Source of the DNA: Campylobacterota bacterium
GTDB lineage: Bacteria > Campylobacterota > Campylobacteria > Campylobacterales > Sulfurimonadaceae
Reading direction: 5' to 3'
Length of the DNA stretch: 64,000 bases
Assembly: GCA_040752835.1 (NCBI GenBank)
Contig: JBFMGG010000007.1
Coordinates: forward strand, 310,001-374,000
Position numbers and translations under genes: made by a program. Shown in pieces: positions 18,141 through 26,861 of the stretch. Under the pieces are notes generated by a model. The model did no database searches. It saw only the letters and a program-made list of their open reading frames with translations, and was not told the origin of the DNA. Every line of letters begins with the position of its first letter. Within the stretch, counting starts at the first letter, position 1.

Positions 18141-18231
18141 AATGATAATCAAGGGTAAATATAACGGTATATGTTATAACGCAATACAAATTTGTTCGGA
18201 ATTATAGACAGATTAACAATGATAATCAAGG
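18141..18231. repeat. direct repeat AATGATAATCAAGG flanking an inverted repeat
   Basis: AATGATAATCAAGG occurs exactly twice, at 18141-18154 and 18218-18231, 77 bases apart, in the AT-rich 258-base gap between ychF and the CetB-like gene. Between them is a perfect inverted repeat, TATAAC-ggtatat-GTTATA (18160-18178). This arrangement looks like an operator region for the energy-taxis pair; TGATAAT resembles Fur-type half sites. The rest of the gap holds no gene. Confidence 0.5.
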
Positions 18232-18291
18232 ATTCGGAAACGGATCGGGCTAAGAGGAGGAAACACCGGGAGAGGAAATACCCGGCGGCGT

Positions 18292-19392
18292 TTAAACGTT
18301 GAAACGGAAGTGCATGACGTCACCGTCTTGCACGATATACTCTTTCCCCTCCAAGCGCATTTTTCCCGCTTCTTTTGCTTTGGCTTCGCCTCCGCAGGTG
18401 ATGAAGTCCTCATAACCGATCACCTCGGCGCGGATAAACCCTTTTTCGAAGTCGTTGTGGATGACGGCGGCCGCTTTGGGGGCGGTGGTATTTTTGCGGA
18501 TCGTCCAGGCGCGTACCTCTTTGACCCCAGCGGTGAAGTAGCTCATCAGCCCCAGTTTGTCGAACCCTTTGCGGATGATCTGCTCGAGACCCGATTCCTC
18601 GACGCCCATGTCGCGCAGAAACTCGTTACGTTCATCGTCTTCCATCCCGACAAGTTCCTCTTCGATTTTGGCACAGAGTTTGATCACTTCGCACCCGTTT
18701 TTCGCGGCGTGTTCGCGGAGGCGTACGACGTAGTCGTTGTCCTCGCTCAGGCCGTCTTCGTCGACATTGGCGCCGTACATGATCTCTTTGGCGCTGAGCA
18801 TGCGTACTTCGGAGTTGAGTTTTTCGAACATTTCGCTGTCGGCTTTGGGGAAGTTGCGGGCGAGGTTTCCTTCGGCAAGGAACTCGGCGAGTTCTTCGGC
18901 AAACTCCACCATCGCGGCGGCTTCTTTATCGTTTTTGGCCTGTTTTTTGAGCCGTTCGATCCGGTTGGTGAGGACCTCGATGTCGGCGAAGATCAGTTCG
19001 TTTTCGATGATTTCAACGTCCTGCAGCGGATCGATGCGCCCTTCGGTATGGACGATGTTCTCATCGTCGAAACAGCGGACGATCTGCAGAATCACTTCGG
19101 TTTCGCGGATGTTGGAGAGGAACTTGTTCCCCAGCCCCTCACCTTTGCTCGCCCCTTTGACGAGTCCGGCGATGTCGACGAAATCGAGGGTGGAGTGCTG
19201 GATCCGTTCGGGATTGACGATTTTGGCCAGTTCGTCCAGACGGACATCGGGAACGGGGACGGTCGCTTTGTTCGGCTCGATTGTACAGAACGGATAGTTC
19301 GCCGCTTCGGCGTTCTGCGCTTTGGTCAGCGCGTTGAAAGTAGTCGATTTTCCGACGTTGGGGAGTCCTACGAGTCCGATGCTAAGTCCCAT
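18292..19392 (-). CDS. ychF: redox-regulated ATPase YchF (Obg family)
   Basis: Ribosome-associated P-loop ATPase of the Obg GTPase superfamily. The 366 residues include the G1 motif GLPNVGKSTTFNAL at 8-21, G3 DFVDIAGLVKGASKGEGLGN near 67-86, a long coiled-coil insert at 130-200, and the C-terminal TGS-like domain ending HFRFNV. The G4 region reads YGANVDED rather than NKxD, as in YchF proteins that prefer ATP. It is transcribed singly on the minus strand; a hairpin (CCGGG/CCCGG, 18266-18285) follows it and may end the transcript. Confidence 0.95.
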   Translation of the reverse strand: MGLSIGLVGLPNVGKSTTFNALTKAQNAEAANYPFCTIEPNKATVPVPDVRLDELAKIVNPERIQHSTLDFVDIAGLVKGASKGEGLGNKFLSNIRETEVILQIVRCFDDENIVHTEGRIDPLQDVEIIENELIFADIEVLTNRIERLKKQAKNDKEAAAMVEFAEELAEFLAEGNLARNFPKADSEMFEKLNSEVRMLSAKEIMYGANVDEDGLSEDNDYVVRLREHAAKNGCEVIKLCAKIEEELVGMEDDERNEFLRDMGVEESGLEQIIRKGFDKLGLMSYFTAGVKEVRAWTIRKNTTAPKAAAVIHNDFEKGFIRAEVIGYEDFITCGGEAKAKEAGKMRLEGKEYIVQDGDVMHFRFNV

Positions 19393-19499
19393 GAATGTTT
19401 CCTTGGATAGTAAAATAGGGGTGTTTCAGTGATGCAATTATAAACCATAGTTGTTGAGTGGGGACTGAGAGGAAGAGGTGCCCCGCGAACGGGGGAAAA

Positions 19500-20930
19500 T
19501 CAGCAGTTTTTGAGAATCCACTCCAGCGTCATTCGCACTCCCGCACCCGTTCCGCCGTAGGTATGGACGTCCCATGCGCTTTCGGTATACGCCGAGCCGG
19601 CAATGTCGAAGTGGACCCATTTGTCTTTCATATCCTCATCGATGAAGTTGTCGAGGAAGAGGGCTGCCGTGATCGCTCCGCCGTAAGGTTTGGAGGAGAC
19701 GTTGCACACGTCGGCGATGTCGCTTTTGATCAGTTTTTTGAGGTGGCGGTTGAAAGGGAGGACGCCGCAGTATTCACCGGCTTCCGCGCCGGCTGCGACG
19801 AAGCCCTGTTTCAGCGCTTCATTGTGTCCCATCACTCCGGTCGTATAGGGGCCGAGCGCGACCATGCACGCCCCCGTGAGGGTCGCGTAATCGAAGAGGT
19901 AGTCGGCTTTGACGTTCGCCTGTGCGTACCCCAGTACGTCAGCGAGGACCAGACGCCCTTCGGCGTCGGTGTTGCGCACTTCGATCGTTTTGCCGTTTTT
20001 GGCGCGCAGGACGTCGTCGGGTTTGTAAGCGTTTCCGCCGATCATGTTTTCGACCGCGCCGATGAAGCCGTGCACTTCGATGTCGAGACGGAGTTCACTG
20101 ATCGCTTTGATCATCCCCATGACGGCACAGGCTCCGGCTTTGTCCATTTTCATCGTCACCATCGACGTCGCCGCTTTGAGGCTCAGACCGCCGCTGTCGT
20201 AAGTGAGCCCTTTGCCCACGAGGGTGATCGTTTTTTTCGGGTTTTTGGGTTTGTAGGCGAGGTGGATCAGCCGTGGAGGGTTGACCGATGCGCGGCCGAC
20301 GCTGAGCATCGCGAACATTTTTTCGTCTTCGAGGCCGTTTGGATCGAGGATCGTGCATTCAAGACCGTGGCTTTTTGCCAGCATTTCGGCGGCTACCGCC
20401 ATGGCTTGGGGGGTCATGTCGTAAGGGGTCTGGTTGACCAGGTCGCGGACGAAATTCGTCGCCTCGGCGATGATGAGGGTTTCGCGCAGAATTTTTTCGA
20501 GTGCATCGGCATCGAGGACCGAACCGTCGCCGTTTTCGTTGGAGAAAACGATTTCGGAGAGTGCGGAGGGTTTGGGATCGGATTTGTACGCATCGAAACG
20601 GTAGCTTCCCAGGACGGCCCCTTCGATCAGGGCCGAAAACGCTTCTTTGCCGTATTGGGCGAGTTTGAGCGAAGCGTAGTTGTATCCCATGGCCGCTTTA
20701 ACCGCCGCCGCCATCGCCGAACGGAGCGTTTCGGAAGAGGTGTCGGCAATGCCGTACACCATCAACCCGCGTTCGTGCAGGGTACAGATTTGGTCGGTTT
20801 CGGCTTTGAACCCCGCCTGCTCCAGGAGGGGGCGTTGCGGATGGTTTTCAAGCTGCGGCTGCGTCAGGAATTCCAGGCACAGGCCGGCGTCGATCAGGTC
20901 GAGGGGTTGACTAGCGAGTCTGACGGTCAT
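19500..20930 (-). CDS. pepA: leucyl aminopeptidase (M17)
   Basis: Cytosolic zinc/manganese aminopeptidase that removes N-terminal residues from peptides; some PepA proteins also bind DNA. The catalytic C-terminal domain has VGKGLTYDSGGLSLK (metal and lysine residues) and the M17 signature NTDAEGRLVLADVL. At 476 residues it is full length. The ATG at 20930 lies within the 3' end of the DedA gene (20-base overlap), implying translational coupling. A CCCCG-cgaa-CGGGG hairpin (19481-19494) follows the stop. Confidence 0.93.
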   Translation of the reverse strand: MTVRLASQPLDLIDAGLCLEFLTQPQLENHPQRPLLEQAGFKAETDQICTLHERGLMVYGIADTSSETLRSAMAAAVKAAMGYNYASLKLAQYGKEAFSALIEGAVLGSYRFDAYKSDPKPSALSEIVFSNENGDGSVLDADALEKILRETLIIAEATNFVRDLVNQTPYDMTPQAMAVAAEMLAKSHGLECTILDPNGLEDEKMFAMLSVGRASVNPPRLIHLAYKPKNPKKTITLVGKGLTYDSGGLSLKAATSMVTMKMDKAGACAVMGMIKAISELRLDIEVHGFIGAVENMIGGNAYKPDDVLRAKNGKTIEVRNTDAEGRLVLADVLGYAQANVKADYLFDYATLTGACMVALGPYTTGVMGHNEALKQGFVAAGAEAGEYCGVLPFNRHLKKLIKSDIADVCNVSSKPYGGAITAALFLDNFIDEDMKDKWVHFDIAGSAYTESAWDVHTYGGTGAGVRMTLEWILKNC

Positions 20931-21504
20931 GGCGTTTCTCCAGAAGTTTTTTTTCGAGTCGGTTAAGGTAATAGAGAATACCTCCGGCGATGCTGAGCAG
21001 CATCGGCAGCGCGATATACCAGTGCTGTTTCATCCAGTGCAGCAGGTTCAGCAGCTCTTCGCCATAGTAGTAGGCGGGGATAATCGTGAGCGCTGCCCAC
21101 ATCCAGGCGCTGATGAGATTGATAAAAGCGAATTTGCGTGACGAGTATTTGGTCAGGCCGATTGACATCGGGATCACGGTGCGCAATCCGTAAAGATAGC
21201 GCTGGACGAAAATGATCGGCCAGCCGTATTTTTTGAGCAGCAGGTGGGCGATGGCGAATTTGCGGCGCTGCGAGCGCAGCTTTTCATGGATATACCCTTT
21301 GTTGAAACGGCCGATGTAAAAATAGATCTGGTCTCCGACGAAGCCGCCGACTCCCGCGACGAAAATGGCCATCGGGAGCCACATGTCTCCCGTATGGGAC
21401 ATGATACCGCCCATGATGAGTCCCATTTCCCCTTCGAGGATGCTCCATAAAAAGAGGATGACGTATCCGTATTCTTTGAGAAGATCGAGTAACAGTGCTT
21501 CCAT
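20911..21504 (-). CDS. DedA family membrane protein
   Basis: 197-residue integral membrane protein of the DedA/Tvp38 family, whose members flip lipid carriers such as undecaprenyl phosphate or phosphatidylethanolamine. Typical features are the short re-entrant N-terminal helix containing LEGEMGLIMGGIMSHTG, the glycine-rich GVGGFVGDQIYFYIGR and, later, QRYLYGLRTVIPMSIGLTKYS with the conserved arginine. The ATG at 21504 (after AGAGGATTG) is preferred over a TTG one codon earlier. It lies between trpB and pepA, with short gaps or overlaps. The transported lipid is not evident. Confidence 0.88.
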   Translation of the reverse strand: MEALLLDLLKEYGYVILFLWSILEGEMGLIMGGIMSHTGDMWLPMAIFVAGVGGFVGDQIYFYIGRFNKGYIHEKLRSQRRKFAIAHLLLKKYGWPIIFVQRYLYGLRTVIPMSIGLTKYSSRKFAFINLISAWMWAALTIIPAYYYGEELLNLLHWMKQHWYIALPMLLSIAGGILYYLNRLEKKLLEKRHDRQTR

Positions 21505-21513
21505 CAATCCTCT

Positions 21514-22713
21514 TTACGCATCGAAATTCAGTAGGGATTTGGCCTGGATCATGTCTTTGTCGCCCCGGCCGGAGAGGTTGACGATGATCAGTTTGTTCCG
21601 GATGTCGGGCATCTTTTTGAGATAGGCGACGGCGTGGGCGGTTTCAAACGCGGGGATGATCCCCTCGGCGCGGCTGAGCCATACGAATGCTTCGAGCGCT
21701 TCGGCATCGGTGACATGATCGTAGGTGACGGTGCCGTTGTCTTTGTGAAACGCGTGTTCGGGCCCGATTCCCGGATAATCCAGACCCGCCGAGATCGAGT
21801 GGGCTTCGAGGATCTGGCCGTCTTCGTCTTGGAGGAGATAGCTCATCTGGCCGTGGAGGACGCCGGGGCGACCTTTTTCGAGCGAGCACCCGTGTTTATC
21901 GGTCTCGATCCCCAGCCCTCCGGCTTCGATGCCGATACACTGCACCTCCTGGTCTTCGAGGAAATGCTGGAACGTGCCGATGGCGTTCGAACCGCCGCCG
22001 ATGCAGGCGATGACGTGGTCGGGAAGACGCCCCTCTTTTTCGAGAATCTGCGCACGCGCTTCCCAGCCGATGATCGCCTGAAAATCACGTACCATCATCG
22101 GATAGGGGTGCGGCCCCGCGACCGTTCCGATAATGTAGAACGTATCGCGCGCATGGGTGACCCAGTGGCGGATCGCGTCGTTCATGGCGTCTTTGAGGGT
22201 TTTGCTCCCGCTCTCGACCGCGTGGACTTTGGCTCCGAGGAGTTTCATCCGGAACACGTTGAGCTCCTGGCGCGCGACGTCTTTGGCTCCCATGAAGATT
22301 TCGCACTCCAGCCCCAGCAGTGCCGCGATCGTTGCCGTAGCAACCCCGTGCTGACCCGCGCCCGTTTCGGCGATCACTTTCTTCTTGCCCAGGCGTTTGG
22401 CCATCAGTCCCTGCGCGATAACGTTGTTGACCTTGTGGGCGCCTGTATGGTTGAGATCTTCGCGTTTGAGGTAGATTTTGGCTCCCAGCTCTTCGGAGAG
22501 GTTGGCGGCGTAATAAAGCGGGCTTGGCCGCCCGACGTAATCTTTGAGGTAGCCGTCCACTTCGCTCCAGAAGGTTTTATCGAAGCGGATCTGGCGGTAC
22601 GCCTCTTCGAGTTCCAGCAAAACCGGCATCAGCGTTTCGGGGACGTAACGTCCTCCAAAGATGCCGAAATGGCCTTCTACGGGGTCGAATTTGGAAGGTG
22701 AGGGGATATACAT
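21514..22713 (-). CDS. trpB: tryptophan synthase beta chain
   Basis: PLP enzyme that joins indole and serine to make tryptophan. The lysine that binds PLP is in [14 protein letters not shown] (near residue 90), and the phosphate-binding loop IGGGSNAIG is near 235. The N-terminal [17 protein letters not shown] is the classic TrpB1 start. With 399 residues it is normal. Its ATG overlaps the apt stop (TGATG). trpA is not adjacent, so the trp genes are dispersed here. Confidence 0.95.
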   Translation of the reverse strand: MYIPSPSKFDPVEGHFGIFGGRYVPETLMPVLLELEEAYRQIRFDKTFWSEVDGYLKDYVGRPSPLYYAANLSEELGAKIYLKREDLNHTGAHKVNNVIAQGLMAKRLGKKKVIAETGAGQHGVATATIAALLGLECEIFMGAKDVARQELNVFRMKLLGAKVHAVESGSKTLKDAMNDAIRHWVTHARDTFYIIGTVAGPHPYPMMVRDFQAIIGWEARAQILEKEGRLPDHVIACIGGGSNAIGTFQHFLEDQEVQCIGIEAGGLGIETDKHGCSLEKGRPGVLHGQMSYLLQDEDGQILEAHSISAGLDYPGIGPEHAFHKDNGTVTYDHVTDAEALEAFVWLSRAEGIIPAFETAHAVAYLKKMPDIRNKLIIVNLSGRGDKDMIQAKSLLNFDA

Positions 22714-23261
22714 CAATCAACTCCGATAACGGTATAGACTTCGACCAGTTCACCCAGGCGGGCCTGGCCACCGAGGAAATCAAGCCCCATGATGAAACAC
22801 GCCTCGACACAGTCGGCTCCCACTTTGTTGATCAGGCTGGCGGCCGCGTACGCCGTCCCGCCGGTCGCGATCAAATCGTCGATGAGAAGTACTTTGGGGT
22901 TATCGACCCCCGCAAAGGCGTCGATGTGGATTTCCACCTCGTCCACGCCGTATTCGAGGGAGTATTTTTCCGAAACGGTCGTGTAGGGGAGCTTCCCTTT
23001 TTTACGGATGGGGACGAAACCGACACCGAGCATCTGCGCGAGTGCGGCGCCGAAGATGAACCCGCGCGCGTCGATCCCCGCGACGTGGCTGAGGTTGTAA
23101 GCGCCGTAGCGTTCGCTCAGGTGGCGCATCAGCAGGGCAAAAGCATCTTTGTTCGCCAGCAGGGTCGTGATGTCTTTGAAAACGATTCCGGGTTTGGGAA
23201 AATCGGGGATGTCGCGGATCGATGCCATCAAAAAAGCTCTTTCCTGTGTCGTCAGTGTCAT
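22713..23261 (-). CDS. apt: adenine phosphoribosyltransferase
   Basis: Salvages adenine to AMP using PRPP. The PRPP-binding motif [14 protein letters not shown] is present near residue 125, the N-terminal [22 protein letters not shown] is characteristic, and [13 protein letters not shown] supplies the hood/flexible region. 182 residues from the first ATG; a second in-frame ATG twelve codons in would still leave the conserved core. It is immediately upstream of trpB, with overlapping stop and start. Confidence 0.94.
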   Translation of the reverse strand: MTLTTQERAFLMASIRDIPDFPKPGIVFKDITTLLANKDAFALLMRHLSERYGAYNLSHVAGIDARGFIFGAALAQMLGVGFVPIRKKGKLPYTTVSEKYSLEYGVDEVEIHIDAFAGVDNPKVLLIDDLIATGGTAYAAASLINKVGADCVEACFIMGLDFLGGQARLGELVEVYTVIGVD

Positions 23262-23303
23262 AGCGGTTCCTTTTGTAAAAATGGTTCGGTCGTTCGCACG
23301 CCG

Positions 23304-23636
23304 TTAGATCAACGCGTCGATACGCCCTTCGAGTTCTTTGATCTTGTTCTGGAGACGATCGGTCTCGGCCCGGTGTTTCGAGTTGCGCGATTTAAGCGTC
23401 TTGAGCTCGTTTCGCAGGTTGCTGAGCTCCTCGCTGAGGATGTCGACGTTCCCCAGAGCGCGTTGCAACTGGATCTGGTACTTACGGATGAGCAGTTCGG
23501 CTTCTTTGAGGGTGAGTTTCATCATTTCGCTGCTGCGCTGCTCTTTGACGGTGATACTGCGGAAATAAAACATTTTTACGAGGAAAAACAGCGCTCCCAG
23601 CGTAACGATCGTCAGTAGTGACCATTCCCAAAACAT
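23304..23636 (-). CDS. small membrane-anchored coiled-coil protein
   Basis: 110 residues: one N-terminal membrane helix (residues 4-24, LLTIVTLGALFFLVKMFYF) followed by an almost uninterrupted coiled coil to the C-terminus, with heptads in the region ELSNLRNELKTLKSRN and further on. No family is recognised. The topology resembles small divisome or envelope scaffold proteins, but that is only a shape comparison. It sits 3 bases upstream of the rpiB stop region, between rpiB and apt, all on the minus strand, so it is part of the housekeeping run. Confidence 0.65.
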   Translation of the reverse strand: MFWEWSLLTIVTLGALFFLVKMFYFRSITVKEQRSSEMMKLTLKEAELLIRKYQIQLQRALGNVDILSEELSNLRNELKTLKSRNSKHRAETDRLQNKIKELEGRIDALI

Positions 23637-23639
23637 CGG

Positions 23640-24077
23640 TTATCCTTTGATGGCCTCGATTTTTTCAACCCGGCCGCAATGGCGGCCCCCTTCGAATTTG
23701 CCGGCACACCAGGCGTCAAGGATCGACTCCGCGACACCCTGTCCCACGATCCGTTCGCCGAAACACAGGATGTTGGCGTCGTTGTGGCCGCGCGCGACGG
23801 TGGCGGTGTAGGCGTCATGGCACAGCGCGGCGCGGATACCGTGGAAACGGTTGGCGGCCATGCTCATCCCGATTCCCGAACCGCAGATGAGGATCCCCTG
23901 CGACCCGGCGTCGCCGAGGACGCTTTCGCATACTTTGACCGCATAGTCGGGGTAGTCGACCCGTTCTTTGTCGAAGGGCCCCAGATCGATCACCTCGTGT
24001 CCTTTGGAACGGAGGTTTTCGACGGTAAAGTTTTTCAGATCGATTCCGGCGTGGTCGGTAGCGACGTAAAATTTCAT
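23640..24077 (-). CDS. rpiB: ribose-5-phosphate isomerase B
   Basis: Interconverts ribose 5-phosphate and ribulose 5-phosphate. The 145-residue protein starts MKFYVATDHAGIDLKN, the family opening, and contains the active-site cysteine segment GILICGSGIGMSMAANR and ARGHNDANILCFGERIVG. The ATG at 24077 gives the normal RpiB length; the reading frame is open much further upstream, but that part is the antisense shadow of the M50 protease gene and is not translated. Confidence 0.94.
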   Translation of the reverse strand: MKFYVATDHAGIDLKNFTVENLRSKGHEVIDLGPFDKERVDYPDYAVKVCESVLGDAGSQGILICGSGIGMSMAANRFHGIRAALCHDAYTATVARGHNDANILCFGERIVGQGVAESILDAWCAGKFEGGRHCGRVEKIEAIKG

Positions 24078-24085
24078 GATACTCC

Positions 24086-24763
24086 CTATTTTAGCAACAA
24101 ATTTAAAACGATTTCGATCGGCCAGATGACCAACGGAATTTTGAGCGGCGTAACCAATATGATGATGATAGCAATGATTCCATAAGGTTCGGCTTTGGCG
24201 AAAAATTCGGCAACGGCTCGGACGCGGTATTTGAGGGTGAGGTAGCTGACGAAGTGGGCGCCGTCGAATCCGGGGATCGGCAGAAGGTTGAAAACCGCCA
24301 GCACGACGTTGATCAGCAGCAGCTTGATGACCAAGAGATAGGCGAAGGCGTAGAGGATCGTATCCCCTTCGGTGGGCTGTGGCATCGAGACAAGAAGGAC
24401 CGAAGCCATCGTCGCTGCGAAAAAGTTGTACACGATTCCCGCCAGACTCACCTGCATCGCGGCATTGTAGCCGCCGTTTCGGATCACGGTGGGGATGTGG
24501 ATCGGGACGGGCTTGGCCCATCCGAACAAAAAGCCGCTGGATGCTCCCAGCAGCATCGGGAGAAAATAGGTCATGAGCGGTACGAGGACAGACCCGAAAG
24601 GATCGATGTGGATAAGGGGATTGATGCTGAGACGGCCGCTCTCTTTGGCGGTACGGTCGCCGTATTTGTAGGCGACCCATCCGTGCATGATTTCATGCCC
24701 GATGATGGCGATCAGGAGGGCAAGAACGGCGGCAGGAATTTCCAGCAGATCAATAGAGTTCAT
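24086..24763 (-). CDS. site-2 protease family (M50) membrane metalloprotease
   Basis: 225-residue polytopic protein of the compact YwhC-like M50 group. The zinc-binding HEIMH is in the first helix (residues 23-27), and the third-ligand motif appears as NLLPIPGFDGAHF, both conserved. Five or six hydrophobic segments are visible and no PDZ domain, so it is the minimal form rather than RseP. Such enzymes cut transmembrane segments of regulatory or signal-peptide remnants. It overlaps lepB by 14 bases, which is suggestive because both act on membrane substrates, though no pathway link is proven. Confidence 0.86.
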   Translation of the reverse strand: MNSIDLLEIPAAVLALLIAIIGHEIMHGWVAYKYGDRTAKESGRLSINPLIHIDPFGSVLVPLMTYFLPMLLGASSGFLFGWAKPVPIHIPTVIRNGGYNAAMQVSLAGIVYNFFAATMASVLLVSMPQPTEGDTILYAFAYLLVIKLLLINVVLAVFNLLPIPGFDGAHFVSYLTLKYRVRAVAEFFAKAEPYGIIAIIIILVTPLKIPLVIWPIEIVLNLLLK

Positions 24764-25568
24764 AATCGTCGGCGTCCTCGCGGATCCGTTCGTCTACGGC
24801 CCGTTTGAGCGTTTCGGGCTGTTCCAGGTCGCTTGGGGTTTTGCCGATGCGGTCCCAGCGCACTTCGTAATTGTTGTCCATGCTGAAATAGACGAACCAC
24901 GGCGTCCCTTCGATCAGTCCGTAGGGGACGGCACCCCAAAAACGGCTGTCGTTGGAGTGGTCACGGTTGTCCCCCATCATGAAAAACTCCCCTTCGGGAA
25001 CCTGTACGGGGCCGAAGTTGAAAATTTCGGCCGGATAGAGGCCGTTGTCGACGATTTTGGCGTCGTGGTGGATACCGGGGTGCTGTTTTTCGTACGGATT
25101 TTTGACCCAGAGTTTCCCCTGGATTTCAACGAGTTCATAACCCTTGAACGCCTGGCGTGCGTACTCATCCCCTTCACGGGGATGGAGGTAGAGGTTTTTG
25201 TCCATGACGAACAACTCGTCACCGGGCAGCGCGACGCAGCGTTTGACGTAGTGCAGCTGGGTATTATTGGGATAGCGGAAGATGACGATGTCGCCGCGCT
25301 GCGGCTCGTCCCCGTCGAGGATGTGCCCGTCGGTCCCGGGGATCAGCGGGATTTCGAGAAACGGGATATGAGGTGTGGAGATTCCGTAGGCAAATTTTTT
25401 GGCAAAAAGATGGTCACCGATGAGGAGGGAATCTTTCATCGAGCCGCTGGGGATCCGAAACGCCTGGGCGACGAAAAAGATGATGAAAAGGACGATGACG
25501 ACCGTCCCCGTCCACGTGTTGGAAAAGCGGTAGGCGCCGTGCGCCGCGTCGAGGATTTTTTTCTTCAA
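24750..25568 (-). CDS. lepB: signal peptidase I
   Basis: Removes signal peptides from exported proteins at the outer face of the inner membrane. The 272-residue protein has one membrane helix (residues 20-38), the catalytic serine in FRIPSGSMKDSL, the lysine in FRYPNNTQLHYVKRCVALPGD, and the box E motif FFMMGDNRDHSNDSR. The start is TTG at 25568, four bases after the folD stop; no upstream ATG is available in frame. The C-terminal extension (DDYELY) overlaps the M50 protease start. Confidence 0.93.
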   Translation of the reverse strand: MKKKILDAAHGAYRFSNTWTGTVVIVLFIIFFVAQAFRIPSGSMKDSLLIGDHLFAKKFAYGISTPHIPFLEIPLIPGTDGHILDGDEPQRGDIVIFRYPNNTQLHYVKRCVALPGDELFVMDKNLYLHPREGDEYARQAFKGYELVEIQGKLWVKNPYEKQHPGIHHDAKIVDNGLYPAEIFNFGPVQVPEGEFFMMGDNRDHSNDSRFWGAVPYGLIEGTPWFVYFSMDNNYEVRWDRIGKTPSDLEQPETLKRAVDERIREDADDYELY

Positions 25569-25571
25569 GGG

Positions 25572-26429
25572 TTATTTCTCTTCTTCCGCGTGGATTTGGG
25601 CCGCTTTGAGGGTGTTGGAGAGCAGCATCGCGATGGTCATCGGTCCGACCCCGCCGGGGACGGGGGTAATGTAGGAGCTTTTCGGGGCCACGGCGTCGTA
25701 ATCGACGTCGCCGACGAGACGCCCGTCAGGGGCACGGTTGATACCGATGTCGATCACGATCGCACCCTCTTTGACCATGTCCGCTTTGATCAGGTTGATG
25801 ACCCCCGCACCGACGAGGACGATGTCGGCGGCGAGGGTGTGTTTTTTGAGGTCATCGGTGAAGATGTGGCAGATTTCAACGGTGGCGTTGGCATTAAGCA
25901 GCAGTGCGGCCATCGGTTTGCCGACGATGTTGGAAGCTCCGACGACGCAGCAGTTTTTCCCCTTGACGTCGATGCCGTATTCGGCGAGCAACTCCATCAC
26001 TCCCAGCGGAGTGCAGGGGACGAACCCGTCCAGTCCCGTCGCCAGACGCCCGACATTGTAGGGGTGGAACCCGTCGACGTCTTTGGTGGGGGCGACCACT
26101 TCGAGGATTTTCGTCGTGTCGATGTGTTTGGGAAGGGGGAGCTGGATCAAAATCCCGTCGATGTTGGGATTGGCGTTCATCATTTCGATGGTTTTGACGA
26201 TCGCCTCCTGCGAAATGTCCTCGGGCATTTCGTGGGTGACCGAATAAAATCCGGCGCGGTCGCACGCTTTTTTCTTCATTCCGACATAGGCCTGGCTGGC
26301 AGGATCATGCCCAACCAAAATGACCGCCAGGCCGGGGACTCTGCCTGTACGGGCTTTGAGTTCCCTCGCCCCTTCGGAGACCTTTTGTTCGATTTTGAGT
26401 GCGAGCGCTTTACCGTCGAGAATCTGCAT
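25572..26429 (-). CDS. folD: bifunctional methylenetetrahydrofolate dehydrogenase/cyclohydrolase
   Basis: Interconverts 5,10-methylene-, methenyl- and 10-formyl-tetrahydrofolate with NADP. The sequence has AYVGMKKKACDRAGF with the catalytic tyrosine and lysine, GILIQLPLPKHI, the Rossmann loop VVGASNIVGKPMAALL, and PVPGGVGPMTIAMLL near the C-terminus, all FolD signatures. 285 residues, standard. It begins the minus-strand folD-lepB-M50 run and is divergent from the cytochrome gene, with a 69-base gap. Confidence 0.95.
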   Translation of the reverse strand: MQILDGKALALKIEQKVSEGARELKARTGRVPGLAVILVGHDPASQAYVGMKKKACDRAGFYSVTHEMPEDISQEAIVKTIEMMNANPNIDGILIQLPLPKHIDTTKILEVVAPTKDVDGFHPYNVGRLATGLDGFVPCTPLGVMELLAEYGIDVKGKNCCVVGASNIVGKPMAALLLNANATVEICHIFTDDLKKHTLAADIVLVGAGVINLIKADMVKEGAIVIDIGINRAPDGRLVGDVDYDAVAPKSSYITPVPGGVGPMTIAMLLSNTLKAAQIHAEEEK

Positions 26430-26498
26430 TTAACCACCGTCAGCATTGTTTTTGGGTATGATACCGCTAAAAGTCTAAACATTGGTTAAAGGTTAAGC

Positions 26499-26861
26499 GT
26501 GCGCTGGATTTTTGTTCTCCTTCTGGCATCGGCAGGTGCGAACGCCGAGTCGTTCATCACGAAAGAGGAATACGCGGCCGGGCTTTATCACAACCCGCGC
26601 GGGGTGGGATGCCACCTCTGTCACGGCGAAAACGGCGAAGGGAAGCTCATCGCCCGCTACAAAGACGAAGGGGCCTCCAAAGTTTTCGCCGGAAAACCCA
26701 TCAACAAGCTCCCGTTCAAGGAATTTTATCTCAAGCTCAACAGCCGGATCATCGGGATGCCGCGGTATTACCTGACCGATACCGAGATCCAGACCCTCTA
26801 TTATTACCTGCATCGAGAGGAGTTCAAACGTGCCGCTAACCGACCTGCAAAAACTCGATAG
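26499..26861 (+). CDS. small periplasmic c-type cytochrome
   Basis: 120 residues with a signal peptide (1-16, cut after ANA) and one haem-binding CHLCH motif near residue 37-41. The likely axial methionine is in IIGMPRYYL near 85. This is the single-haem, small cytochrome c layout used as a periplasmic electron carrier. The start is GTG at 26499. Its last 32 bases overlap the CitE-like gene, so the two are probably co-transcribed, although no functional link is evident. The partner oxidase or reductase cannot be named. Confidence 0.8.
   Translation: MRWIFVLLLASAGANAESFITKEEYAAGLYHNPRGVGCHLCHGENGEGKLIARYKDEGASKVFAGKPINKLPFKEFYLKLNSRIIGMPRYYLTDTEIQTLYYYLHREEFKRAANRPAKTR

Noticed and set aside
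24078-24680. Upstream extension of the rpiB reading frame by about 200 codons
   Set aside because: The extension is antisense-like, full of Arg/His/Pro, lies over the M50 protease gene in another frame, and RpiB has its normal start at 24077.
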